DNA from: Smallanthus sonchifolius
Taxonomy: Eukaryota; Streptophyta; Magnoliopsida; Asterales; Asteraceae
Length of the DNA stretch: 64,000 nucleotides
Assembly: GCA_023525975.1 (NCBI GenBank)
Contig: CM042020.1
Coordinates: 14,686,001-14,750,000, forward strand
Reading direction: 5' to 3'
The position numbers were made by a program, and so were the translations under genes. Below, one piece after another: positions 36,301 through 48,300 of this stretch (position 1 is the first letter of the stretch; every line of letters begins with the position of its first letter). The notes under the pieces were generated by a model. The model saw only the letters and a program-made list of their open reading frames with translations. It had not been told where the DNA came from and searched no databases.

Positions 36301-39300
36301 TGATGAGCGGGTTCCTGAAATATACTAGCTGGTCAGTGAGCGTCACTAGGTTCATACACAATCTGTATAAACAAGTCACATAAGATAAGATAATGATCCT
36401 AACGACACTAGACGTGTCTAGACTTAGGGTTTGGTGAACATATTAGTTTCGTTAGGATGCATTAAACGAACTTAGTAGTTTCGCCAGGATACATTAAGCG
36501 AACTTAGTAGCTTCGCTAGGATATTTACTGAGCGAACATAGTAGTTTCGCTAGGATACATTAAGCGAACTTAGTAGTTTTGCTATGATACATTAAGCGAA
36601 CTTAGTAGTTTTGCTAGGATATTTACTGAGTTAACTTATCATTTTCTCTAGGAGGATCTCAAGCGAACCTGATAGTTTCGCCAAGGCATTAGCAAGCGAA
36701 CTTGTTAGTTTCGCTAAAATGGTTTCAGGTGCATCAGCCTTCTTCCCCAACAAAACCCTACATCTGCATGTTGTTTTTGGATCGTTCAAGACCCAAACTT
36801 TTACGTTCAAACTGTTTTTATATCGATCATGAAGCTAGATCTATATTTATCGTCATTTCATGTATAAAAATGTAACCTTTTAGGTTAATCTCATTCTAAC
36901 CCAAAACCCCAAAATATGAACAAAAACTTAGATTTTGATGGAGCTATTACCTGGATTCGCTTCCTTTTTGCTGCTAAACGTTTTTGTGGTGTGGAGTGAC
37001 GATTCCCAAGCCTTTGAGATCGTTTCCTTACTTTCTCTCTCTAACTGATATCTCTCTCTCTCTCTCTAGAATTCTTGCGGAAGTGGTGAGAATAGGGGAA
37101 GGGGTGAAGTTACTGAGTTTTAAGGGGTTCCCTCTGTTTTCGGGCCCATGGCAAAGCCCATTTCCTTTCTTTCTCATTTCCTTCCATTGGGTTTCGCGTA
37201 AAAATCCCGATCTCATTTCTTTTTATTCGGTTTATATTTATTTGAGATGTTACAAGTCTACCATCCTTATAGAGGTTTCGTCCTTGAAACCTGCTACAAG
37301 TAAACAATATTGGGTACAGTCCTTTCATCTCGTCCTCCTTTTCCCAAGTAGCTTCTGACCTTTTCCTGTGTTTCCATTGTACTTTTACTACGGAAATTGA
37401 TTTGTTGCATAATCGTTTCTCAGCTCGGTCAAGAATAGCTATTGGTTCTTCTACATAATTTAAACTGTTATCTACTTCGATCTCGTCGTATAGTATGTGA
37501 TTCATGCCGTCAGCTAGGCACTTGCGTAAATTACATGAGACACATGGAATGTAGGGTGAAGTCCACTAAGCTCACCATGCAGGTCTAGTCGGTAAGCAAC
37601 TTGACCAACCCTTGCTAGGATTTTGAAAGGTCCGACAAACCTTGGACTTAGTTTGCCTCGTTTCCGGAATCGGATGATTCCTTTCCGGGGTGATACTTTT
37701 AGCAGTACCATGTCTCCCACTTGAAACTCTAAATCCCTTCTTCTCTTATCTACATATGATTTATGTCTGTCCTTAGCGGCTATCATGCGAGCTTTAATTT
37801 GTTCGAATTTCTCGGAAGTAGCTTTGACCACTTCGAGACTCGCAAAGTCATTCTGTCCAAATTCTCCCCAACAAACCGGGGTTCTACATCTTCTTCCGTA
37901 CAACATCTCAAATGGCGGTATGCCGATGGTTGAGTGATAGATGTTGTTATATGAAAACTCTACTAATGGCAGATGGGTATCCCAGTTCCCACTGAAATCA
38001 ATGGTACAGACCCGGAGCATGTCCTCCAAGGTCTGAATAGTTCTCTCGGATTGACCATCTGTTTGAGGGTGGTAAGCGGTGATAATGTTTAGTCTAGTAC
38101 CCATGGCTTTGTGGAATCTCTTCCAGAATCTTGACATGAATCGATTGTCCCTGTCGGACACAATTGACAATGGCATACCGTGTCTGCTCATATTTCGTTG
38201 ATCAATAATTCAGCCAGCTTCTCGGATGAAAAATCCTCACGTATCGGTAAGAATTGAGCACTTTTCGTTAAGCGGTCGACGATCACCCAAATAGTATCGT
38301 TGCCTTTAGCTGTTCGCGGTAGCTTTGTAATGAAGTCCATCGTGACTTCCTCCCACTTCCACTCTGGTACTGGCAAGGGTTGCATTTTCCCACATGGTTT
38401 CTGGTGCTCGGCCTTAACCAGTGAACAAGTCAGGCACTTTTGCATTTTCACATATGTGTACCAGAATATGTATGTATAATCAGTCGGCCTTAAAGCTGGG
38501 AACTAATGCATACGGTGTACGAACCCGGTTTTTGGTGCTCGGCCTTCACCAATCTTAGGTATCCACATTCGGTCAAACCGGGTTCGTACACCGTATGCAT
38601 TAGTTCCCAGCTTTGATTGTTGACCTACTATTCTTTCTCGTTTCACATTCCTTTCTAAAAGAGCCTCCCCTTGTACTTTTGCTATTTCAGTCGTCAGGTC
38701 CGGTGTTATAATCAGTTGGCATGCTTTTATCCGGATATGTGTCAACTGTTCTTTTCGACTTAAGGCATCAGCCACTACGTCTGCCTTGCCTGGTTGATAT
38801 AGAATCTCGCAGTCATAGTCCTTTAGTAGTTCCAACCACCGTCTTTGTCTCATGTTCAACTCCTTCTGCTCGAAGAAATACTCCAGGCTTTTATGATCGG
38901 AGTAAATTGTGTACTTAACTCCATACAGGTAATGCCTCCAAATTTTTAATGTGAAAACTACCGCCGCCAACTCTAGATCGTGAGTCGGGTGGTTAACTTC
39001 GTGAACCCTTAGCTTTTGTGAGGCATAAGCGATCACCTTTCCTCGTTGCATAAGTACACAACCCAATCCATGACCCCAAGCGTCAGAGTAAACTACCAGG
39101 TCTTCATTTCCCTCGGGTAAGGTCAAGACTGGAGCTTGGGTTAATCGTGTCTTCAATTCTTCAAATGCGTTGTTTTGGGTTGGACCCAATTCATACTTTA
39201 CCTCATTACGCGTTAGCTTTATCAGTGGCGAGGCTATTCTCGAGAAATCCTGAATGAATCTCCGATAGTAACCTGCCAATCCCAAAAAACTGCGTATCTC

Positions 39301-42300
39301 TGTTGATGTCTTCGGGATGTTCCATTCTTTCACTGTTATGATCTTTGTACGGTCTACCATAATGTCGTTCGGGTTTATAACAAGACCTAGGAATTGGACT
39401 TCCTTAAGCCAGAACGCGCATTTGGAAAATTTTGCGTATAACTTCTCTCTTGCTTCAAAACTTCCAATACTTCTCTAAGGTGACCATGGTGATCACCTTC
39501 GTTCTTTGAATAGATGAGAATGTCATCTATGAAGACTATTACTGACCGATCCAACATTGGTTGGCATACTCTGTTCATTAAGTCCATAAACGCTGCAGGG
39601 GCGTTGGTTAGACCGACTGACATGACGAGGAACTCTAAATGTCCGTAGCGCGTGCGAAACGCGGTCTTTAGTACGTCTTCTTCTCTTACTTTCAATTGAT
39701 GGTATCCCGACCTAAGATCAATCTTTGAAAATCAGCTTGCGCCTTGTAATTGGTCAAAAAGATCGTCTATTCTTGGTAGCTGGTACTCATTCTTAACCGT
39801 TCGTTTGTTCAATTCTCGGTAATCGATGCACATGCGCATGCTATAGTCTTTCTTCTTTACAAACAGTACCGGAGCGTCCCATGGTGAGATGCTCGGCCTA
39901 ATAAATCCTTTCTCAGTGAGTTCTTCCAGTTGAGACATCAATTCTTTCATTTCTGATGGAGCCAATCGGTAAGGTGCTTTGGCAATGGGTTGGGCTCCTT
40001 GTAGTAAGTCAATTTGAAATTCTATCTCCCGATCGGGTGGCAGACCAGGTAGGTCCTCTAGGAACACTTCTAGAAAGTTGCACACCACGGGCACATCTTT
40101 GAGTTCCTTGGCTTTCATTATATCATCGATAACATACGCCAGATTAAGTTGATGTAGAACCTAAACAAAGAAACGTTTTAGGTTAGATAACACTTCTAAT
40201 TGGTTCAAATGTAGAACAAATGAACCAAATGTGAGGTTTGATTTTTGTCCTGGTAGGCCAAAATTTAATTTGCTTCTAAAATGTTGTCCTCCAAGACCAC
40301 AAGAGGCAGAAAGACAAGCATTTTAGGGTGGTGCTTTTCAACTTCATGCTGAATTAAACAAATCTTCCACAAACCAATCATAAAACGTTAATGTGTTTCA
40401 AAGCAATCGAATTACAAAATGCTTCATCTGTGAAAGATGAAATCATGTTGTTCTAGAATGTTAATTACAGTCATGTGAACTAATCTAAGAAAGGTTTTCA
40501 AAAGACAAAACAGTCAAGGTTATAACAAACTAAAAGCATTTGTTACCACTAACAAACCAAAACTAGTGTCAGTTGTTAACAAAAATCATGTTGAAATACC
40601 TAAAATGACATCAACAAATTATGTTGACAGACCAAAATTGGTGTCAATGAAAACAAAGGTTGTTCTTGACAGACTAAGACTAGTGTGAGTTAAAACCAAG
40701 TTCCACAAGTACTAAATTTGGTATCAGTAGAAAAACAATTTATCACTAAAAGAGCAAAGCAGACATCAGTGATAATTAAAAAAACATTGTTGGAAAGGAA
40801 AAATAGCCCTCTGTGGAAACTAACGTTTCCACTAGCATACCAATACTACCAATATTGGTGTCTGGGGAAACTCATGTTACCGTTGCCTTTCCTAAGAAAC
40901 AAAAGAAAAATTAGGAGAAGATCAAGAATTAACAGAATGACATGCCACATATTGTAACTAATGTTACTCCTAATGAGTCATCATCTAGTAGTAAATGATG
41001 TTCATGTTGTTGCTACTAACGATGCAACCTTTAATGATGCTAAGGTTAGCAAGCACTTGCTGATGCATCTCCTTTTTAATATTTTACCTAAATCTGATAT
41101 CTAGATCAACTATTTCTATATTTGAATCACAATTATTAAAATAATTTGATCATGTGAATTTGAATGGCACACCCAAGACCACTATGACTTGGGTGCCCAA
41201 ATCTAATTAATTCTTTTGCTTACATGCGAAGACTATCCACAAAGAATGATAATACTTAGATTGTAGATGGTGGATGTTCAAGGTACATGACATGATAGAA
41301 GTCACTTCTTCATGTTTTAAACCTTTTGGAGGATGTTATGTTTCTTTTGGGGATAATGCAAAGAGATATATGAGGTGGTAAGTTTTTATGAGGTAAAATT
41401 TGATGGATGAATAAAAATTCAACCTCTTAAGTGCATCTCAAATATGTGATAAGGATCATGATATCCTTTTCACAAAGAAGTGTTTTAAGACCCCACCAGA
41501 GAATAAAATCTTATTAATAGTTGAGAGACAAGGAAACTTGTATCCTTTGGAGATGATAAATGTTAAACCAATTAGGGATGTGACATAGAAGGTTGGATCA
41601 TGTTAACCTTAAAATAATGAAAAGAATTGCCAAGATGGAATTCGTAAGAGGTTTTCCCATGGAGTATGTTCACAATGAGAACTATACTCCTTGTATGAAA
41701 GGCAAACACCATCATGTGTCATTTAAATCTAAATAGGTAAACTAAATTGCTAGTCCTTTAAAATTACTACACATCGATCTGTTTAGACATCAATGTGACG
41801 AGCCTAAACAAAAAGAAGTATTGTTAGTTGATCATTCCTGGTACACATGTACATGTTTCTTAGCACCAAAGGATCCAAAATTTGAAACTTTGAAAGAAAT
41901 TATCATTAACATTGAAAGGCAAAATGAATTACAGGTGAAGGATTTAAGAAGTGACAATTGTAGTGAGCTTAAGAATTCAGCCGTTGACAATTTTATGGAG
42001 AAAAAGGAATCTTAATAAAGTGTAGTGCTCCTAGGACTCCACAACAAAATGAGATTATGGAAAGAAAGAATAGGACACTTTGTTGAGGCTTCAAGATTTA
42101 TGCTTGTAGGTAGGAACCCCCCAGTGACTTTTTGGGGTGAAACCTTCCACACTACTGCTAGGTTCAAAATAGGGTGCTAATTTTTAAAGATCTTGAAAAA
42201 ACATCTTATGAGATTTTAAAGAAAAGAAAACTCTACATAGGATTGTTTTTTTTAAACCATTTGGATGTACCTGCTTTATCCTCAACAGCAAGAAATATCT

Positions 42301-45300
42301 CTTAAAATTTTCTACATAAACAAATGAGGGATACTTCCTCAGATACACTTTACAATCAAAGGCCTTTATAGGGTTTAACAAAACAAGTAAAGTGGTGGAA
42401 GAATCATCGGATGTGAAATTTAATGAAAACTTTACAACACCATCTGCTTCTAACCCCCCCCCCCCCTCTATTTGACCTTGACATCTTACCCGTTTCTACT
42501 AACATTTCTAATTAAGGAAAAACAGGTAATGTAGAGTAGCAACAAACTACAAGTCCTCACTATAGAGTTGAGCTCTGGTCATTAGTGAATCCATCAAGTG
42601 TGTTAGTGGGAATTCCTATAGTTTCCACTCATAACTTTTCAACATATACTACTGAAGATCTTCAACAACTGAGGTTACCACTCATACATCATTAACGACA
42701 ACTCAACTACAAGATGTTACCTGTGACAGTGTCATTGCTGCTACTATTGAGTCACAAACAAATGATGTTTCTATCTCTGAAGTGGCACTTCAGTAGCTTT
42801 TTAACTATCCCCTAGACCAAATTTTTAGGGACTTATCTGAAGGTGTCAAAAAAAGGAGTGTAGCAAATGTTTGTTTGTACTCTTGTGTTCTTTTCCAAGA
42901 ATAATCAAAGAAAATACAAGAGGCTCTTATAGATAACAATTGGGTTGTAGCAATGCAGGATGAGCTCTATCAGTTCAAAAGACAAGAGGTTTGGTCCATA
43001 TGTAAACTTACATTAGAAAAGTTTGTTATAGGTACTAGATGTGTTTTCATAAACAAGAAGGATGAGAATCTAACTGTGGTAAGAAACAAAGCTATGTTAG
43101 TGGCTCATGGCTATTCCCAATAGAAGGGAACTGATTATGATGAGACCTTTGCACTAGTTGCAAGGTTAGCCACCATTAGGATCTTCGTTGCCTTTGTTGC
43201 ATCTAAAAACTTTCTTGTATATCTTTGGATATCAAAAGTGGAAGTGTTTGTGTGTCAACCATTTGGTTTTGAGGATCCAATAAGGGCCTTTATGGGTTGA
43301 AGCAAACGCTCTCATGCTTGGTATGACACCTTGCCATAGTTCCTTCTCTCAAATAATTACTAAATAGAAGCTGTTGACGAAACACTATCCTTAAAAGAAA
43401 AGGGATAATATTTTGCTTATAAATCCACTTATATAAGAAAAGGAGGTGATATTTTGCTAGAGTTGTTAATGCTACATTCAAGACCTCCTAGATTTGTTAA
43501 TGCTACATTCATCGATCCACTCTTACAAGAAACAAGTCAACTCAATGAAGATGTAGAACTTCCTAGAAAACTGGACGAATGAGATATGAAACTAGAGCAA
43601 GAATTACTTGCTTAGATCAAAGAGGATTAGAAGTATGCTAAGTTGCTTCCACAAGAAGAACATATACAACAAGCCTTTGATAATGATCAAGAAAAAGATT
43701 TAATGATGATAATGGGAGAGTTTTTGTTAGCTAATGGTAAGTTCAACATAGGATAAGTTAATTCGATGAAATTGAAAAGACTAGAATATGAAACTATACT
43801 ACTAGAAAATATTATTGAACTTTACAAAGTTAAGCAATAGAATGGGTTGAAACATAAAAGAAACTGAAACAATCTTCAACACTAACTAGAACGCATACTC
43901 AAATGGTTGACATGTTCTATGGTATTTCACTTCATGCATGTTCTAAACAAGGATTACTTTAATAGGAGTATGAAAAGGATGATGATGATGATTTTATCGT
44001 AAGAAGATTAGGCGGTGTAGAAGAAAATTTCAAGAATACACATGACATCATAAATCTTCTATCATAAGATCTAAGACTTCTTACAAGATACCCATTAATA
44101 AATCCATGCCAAACTTATAAATGGTTTGACTTTACAAGATATGTAAAGAGATATGTGAGGCAATAATTGATTTAACTTCAACAAAGTGGGAATTTTCCTT
44201 CTCATTAACGATATAGTAATCACTGGGAATAATTTTAGTGGTATCTAAAAACTAAAGATCATTTACGTTGGATCATAATGTTAAACTCCTACGATGACAT
44301 GGGGAGCCTCTGGTAGATCATTTTAGTAGTATCTTAATTTGTTCATATTATGACTGTTTCTGACAAAATAGTGATAGTTAATGAATTGATTAAACTATTC
44401 TGTTACATTTAACTAAACAACAATCAATCAAGGTATTAGCTTACTTTTAGCTTGATCGATCTAAACCAATTGGTTTTTTACCGCACGCAGTAATATAATA
44501 TAGTAATTTGGGATGATATATAATGAGGCAGACCATTTTTCTATGAGCATTTGAGGTCACACTGCATCTACCTGATAGTCTATGTTAAGGATATAGTAAT
44601 CACTGGGAATAATTTTAGTGGTACCTAAAAATTAAATATCATTTATGTTGGATTCTAATGGGGAGCCTCTAGTAGATCAAGGGAAATATAGGAGGTTGGT
44701 TGGAACACTTGACCATCTCAAAGTAACTCGGCGATATTTCCTTTGTTGTGTTGTTGGTCAGTTTTTGAATTTCTGTTTTGATTCTCGTTAGAAAATCACA
44801 CTATGAATTCGAAAGTACGTCAAAGGAGATCCTACAAAAGCAATACCATACAAGAATCAAGGTCATATAGGTTTAACGTGATTCAGATGTAAATTATGAT
44901 GGATGTCCTTTAGTCAACAATTAGCCTTAGGATTTTGTGTCTTATTTGGATGCAATTTGGTTTCTTGGAAAAGTAAGAAACAAAATTTGGTAGCAAGGTC
45001 AAGCGTAGAGGCTGGGTATCGAGCAAAGGCAAATGGAAAATAAGTTGTATGGGTCCAAGAATTTCTTGAAGAACTAAAGTGTTGAAAGATTTCCAATAAA
45101 GCTCATATGTGAGAATGAAGTAGTGTTATGTATTTCCTCCAACTCGGTATTCCAAGAGAGAAAAAAGTACATTGAAATTGATTGTCACTTCGTCACACAA
45201 AATCATAATGTGGGATCATTATTACTCATCATTGTGACTTAATGTAAAATCTAATGATCAACTAGCAAACGTGTTTATAAAATCTGTTAGAGGTCTACAA

Positions 45301-48300
45301 TTGAAAATGTATGTAACAAATTTGGGGCTATATACTTTAGCTCCAGAGGGAGTGTTAGAATATATTAGATTAGGTCCATTAGCTTACCCCTACTAACATA
45401 GTATTAACAATATATATTAGATTTAACAAACTAGATCTATTTAAAAAAAAGCATCTCTTTTACTTTCACAAAGAACATATATAAAGTTTTAGGAAGACAT
45501 GAAAATGGCCAAAAATGTTTTTCTACACTTCTAGATCTTTGGCCTTCTTTCTTAGATCCAAGCTTAAATACCAACTTCTTCAGCCAATGAGCCTCAGATC
45601 AACTGGTTTGGGAGGAGGCACCCTCATGACCTTCCATTGTAGAGGTCATAGGTTTGAGTCTCACTTGGTACAATATAATCAGTTAGAGCAGGAGTTTTTC
45701 CACAGGGGTCTTCGGGTGGTGGGTTTTCCCTGGAATGGTGGGCGGGCGGGTCACCAACGCCTTCTACGTTCGCGGGCGTGGGTGGTCTTTCGCCAATAGG
45801 TTTACCCGGGTAGCAGGACTTATAGTATTCGTTGGCCGTTCAATTAAAAAAACTAGCAACTTCTTCACTTTCTCTCATTAAAGACCTACTCTCTAGAATC
45901 CCTCTAGATTCTGTAAAATGAAATACACAAATCTAGAAACATTGATTTATTTCATCAAACTATCAACTAGGGATGAACATTTGGTATCAAGTACCGATAC
46001 CGTACCGATAGATTCGATACGGTATTCGGTACCGACTTTTTCAGAAATTCGGTATCTGTATTTTTGTTACCGGTACCATTTAGAGATGAGTATTTTGTAA
46101 CGAGTACCGGTACTGTACCGATATATTCGGTACCCGTTTTTTTAGAAATTGAGTATCTGTGTTTTCGGTACTAGTACATCACCGAAATCATCCCTGCTAC
46201 CAATTGTCACCTCTATTTAGCTAGTTTGAGATAATATGTGTGTATTTGACATTTTTTTTATTTTGACAAAAAGAATGGTTAGGATCCTTGAGAGGTATGA
46301 ACAACACTCCTACACGGAAAGGGAGCTTAATGAGACCAATCATCAATCTGAAGTACGCTATGGCTTTTATTTTCACACATTTGGTTATTGTAGCATTTTT
46401 TTCTTACTAACTTTAAGTTATTTATAAGGTGTGCTATTGTTTGACATGAAAACTGAAAATGATTTTAGGAAAGCTGGACTTTGGGACATGCAAAACTGAA
46501 GGACAGAATTGACTTGTTGCAGAAAAACCAGAGGTATATACCCAAAAAATGCAAAAATTAATGATGTATAATCATATTTTATTGTATGCGTATGACTACG
46601 ATTTTTAAAGGTGAGAAATGAATTAAAAGGGTCAAGTTATAAAGTAGATGAAAAGGAAATGTGTGGTTGAAATCAACATAAATTAAGTTTCTTTAGTTGC
46701 AAATTTGTGGGTCACTAGTTTATTTATTAAAATTTTAGATTATTCGTGTCATATTTAGTGCATTGTTTCTAAATAAATTCAAACGGAACCCATTTTGATC
46801 CATATTGGCACCTCTAGTTTTTTTTTCTTTAATTTCATTTTGTTATGAGGATGATGTTCACTAAAAGATTCAATAAAGCAGTGTTGCTACCATGTTGTTT
46901 GCTCATCATAGGAACTTAATGGGAGAAGATATAGATTCCTTGAATCTTAAGGAACTTCATAATTTGGAGCAGCAGCTTGAAACAGCTCTTAGACGTCTTA
47001 GATTGAAAAAGGTACGTATATTTCAATTGGGGGGGGGGGGTGGGGGTTTTCTCCACTTATTGAGTGAAATAAGCAGTTCTCAATAAACAAACATAAGTTA
47101 CTTGTTACAGACTTGTAATTTCTTAACATAATAAGTAGATAAACAATTTTAACAAGCCAACCCAAACACTCCCTTACAAATCTTAGATTCGAGTTTGAAA
47201 AGATGTATTTATGACGAGTTTTATGCCAACCCTCTTTAATATGCAGAACCGGTTTATGATTGAATCAATTTCAGAGTTCAAAAAGAAGGTATGTCCATAT
47301 TCCTAAGACATTGGTGAAAGTAAATATTGGAGGGTAAAGTTTTTTAAACTTGTTTTGAAGTTAAGTAATACGTTTTTTAAACATATTAGGAATAATACAT
47401 GTTAGAGCATAAATTAGTTGAGGATAGTATAATAATTTAAGTCATTAGGGTTTCTAAGATTTCTACTATATATATGAAGGCTATTATAATGTTCAGATTA
47501 TGCAATTCAATACGTTTTGCATCACTAACCCTAAAATTATTATGAGAGCATATCACGGCTAGATTTATCGCACATCTTTTTTCTTCTTCTGCAATCATCT
47601 TCTGTGTACTATTTTCCCTACTTTGATTCTGCACTTCATCTTCTTTCTGCTTTCTTTCTTTATTCTCATCTTCATCCTTTCATCCCCATATTACTCCTTC
47701 ATTTCTACCTTTTCTTTTCCTACAAATTGAATCAACAAAACCCCTATATTAAACTGCATCTAATTCATGAGCTGCAATTCAATATCATCAAACTCCTAAC
47801 CTAGCAAATCTCGCTAATCTCATATCCAAGCCCATCTTTTTCTATTTTGAGTCCTTTGGATGAGACATATGGACAGTCCACTACTCGGCTAACGGTTTTG
47901 TTAAAACTTCTTGGGTTTATTAGATTAACACCTAACTATGGAAACCCGGTTTACTTTTTCGTTATCTTTATTGCAAGCTAAATGTCGCCACCGACGATTA
48001 GCTTGAGGGGAATGTTAGAGCAAAAAATATTTGAGGGTAGTATAATCATTTAAGTCATTAGGGTTTCTAACATGGTTCAATTCCTATATATACGAAGGCT
48101 ATTGTAATATTCACATTATGCAATTCAATACAATTTAAATTTTGCACCAATGCGTTAAATATACAATCTAATTATACGAGAACTAAATGTTATTTTAGTA
48201 GTTTCTTGTGTATTTTTCACGTTAAATCTGACTTTACTTGGGCCAAAATTTGAGCAAACAAAATTTACTTTTCATAATAATATAATATTTGACCAAAATA

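Larger units (their letters stand above)
35231..37254 (-). repeat. 3' LTR of a minus-strand Ty3/gypsy element
   Basis: The unit starts TGTAAGGC and ends ATGTTACA on the + strand. On the minus strand it follows AAGGATGGTAGACT, a polypurine-like tract directly after the pol end. Its outer half is homologous to 55564-56946, also beginning TGTAAGGC and sharing GTAGCGGA and the GTTTCGCT repeats. It holds a tandem array (36441-36720) and a GT/AT microsatellite (35549-35576). Short open frames inside are not recognisable proteins. Confidence 0.75.
22013..46273 (+). other. Intron 1 of MADS copy 2 (24.26 kb, transposon-filled)
   Basis: The intron opens GTACGA after the MADS exon and closes at AAAAAG before ATGGTTAGG. 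It contains, in order, a foldback with telomere-like words, a CACTA end, a non-autonomous LTR element, a copia relic, a MITE, a truncated gypsy element with its LTR, another copia relic, a SINE and a further MITE. 22013-23300 is AT-rich with no gene. Large first introns with regulatory content are known in MADS genes, but here most of the length is transposon DNA. Confidence 0.85.

Noticed and set aside
36984..37505. Plus-strand open frame of about 124 codons at 36984-37358
   Set aside because: It lies in the gypsy LTR and opposite the pol end, where the minus-strand reading has clear family motifs.
45515..45799. 94-codon plus-strand open frame
   Set aside because: It spans a copia LTR and SINE junction, so it is a chance frame.
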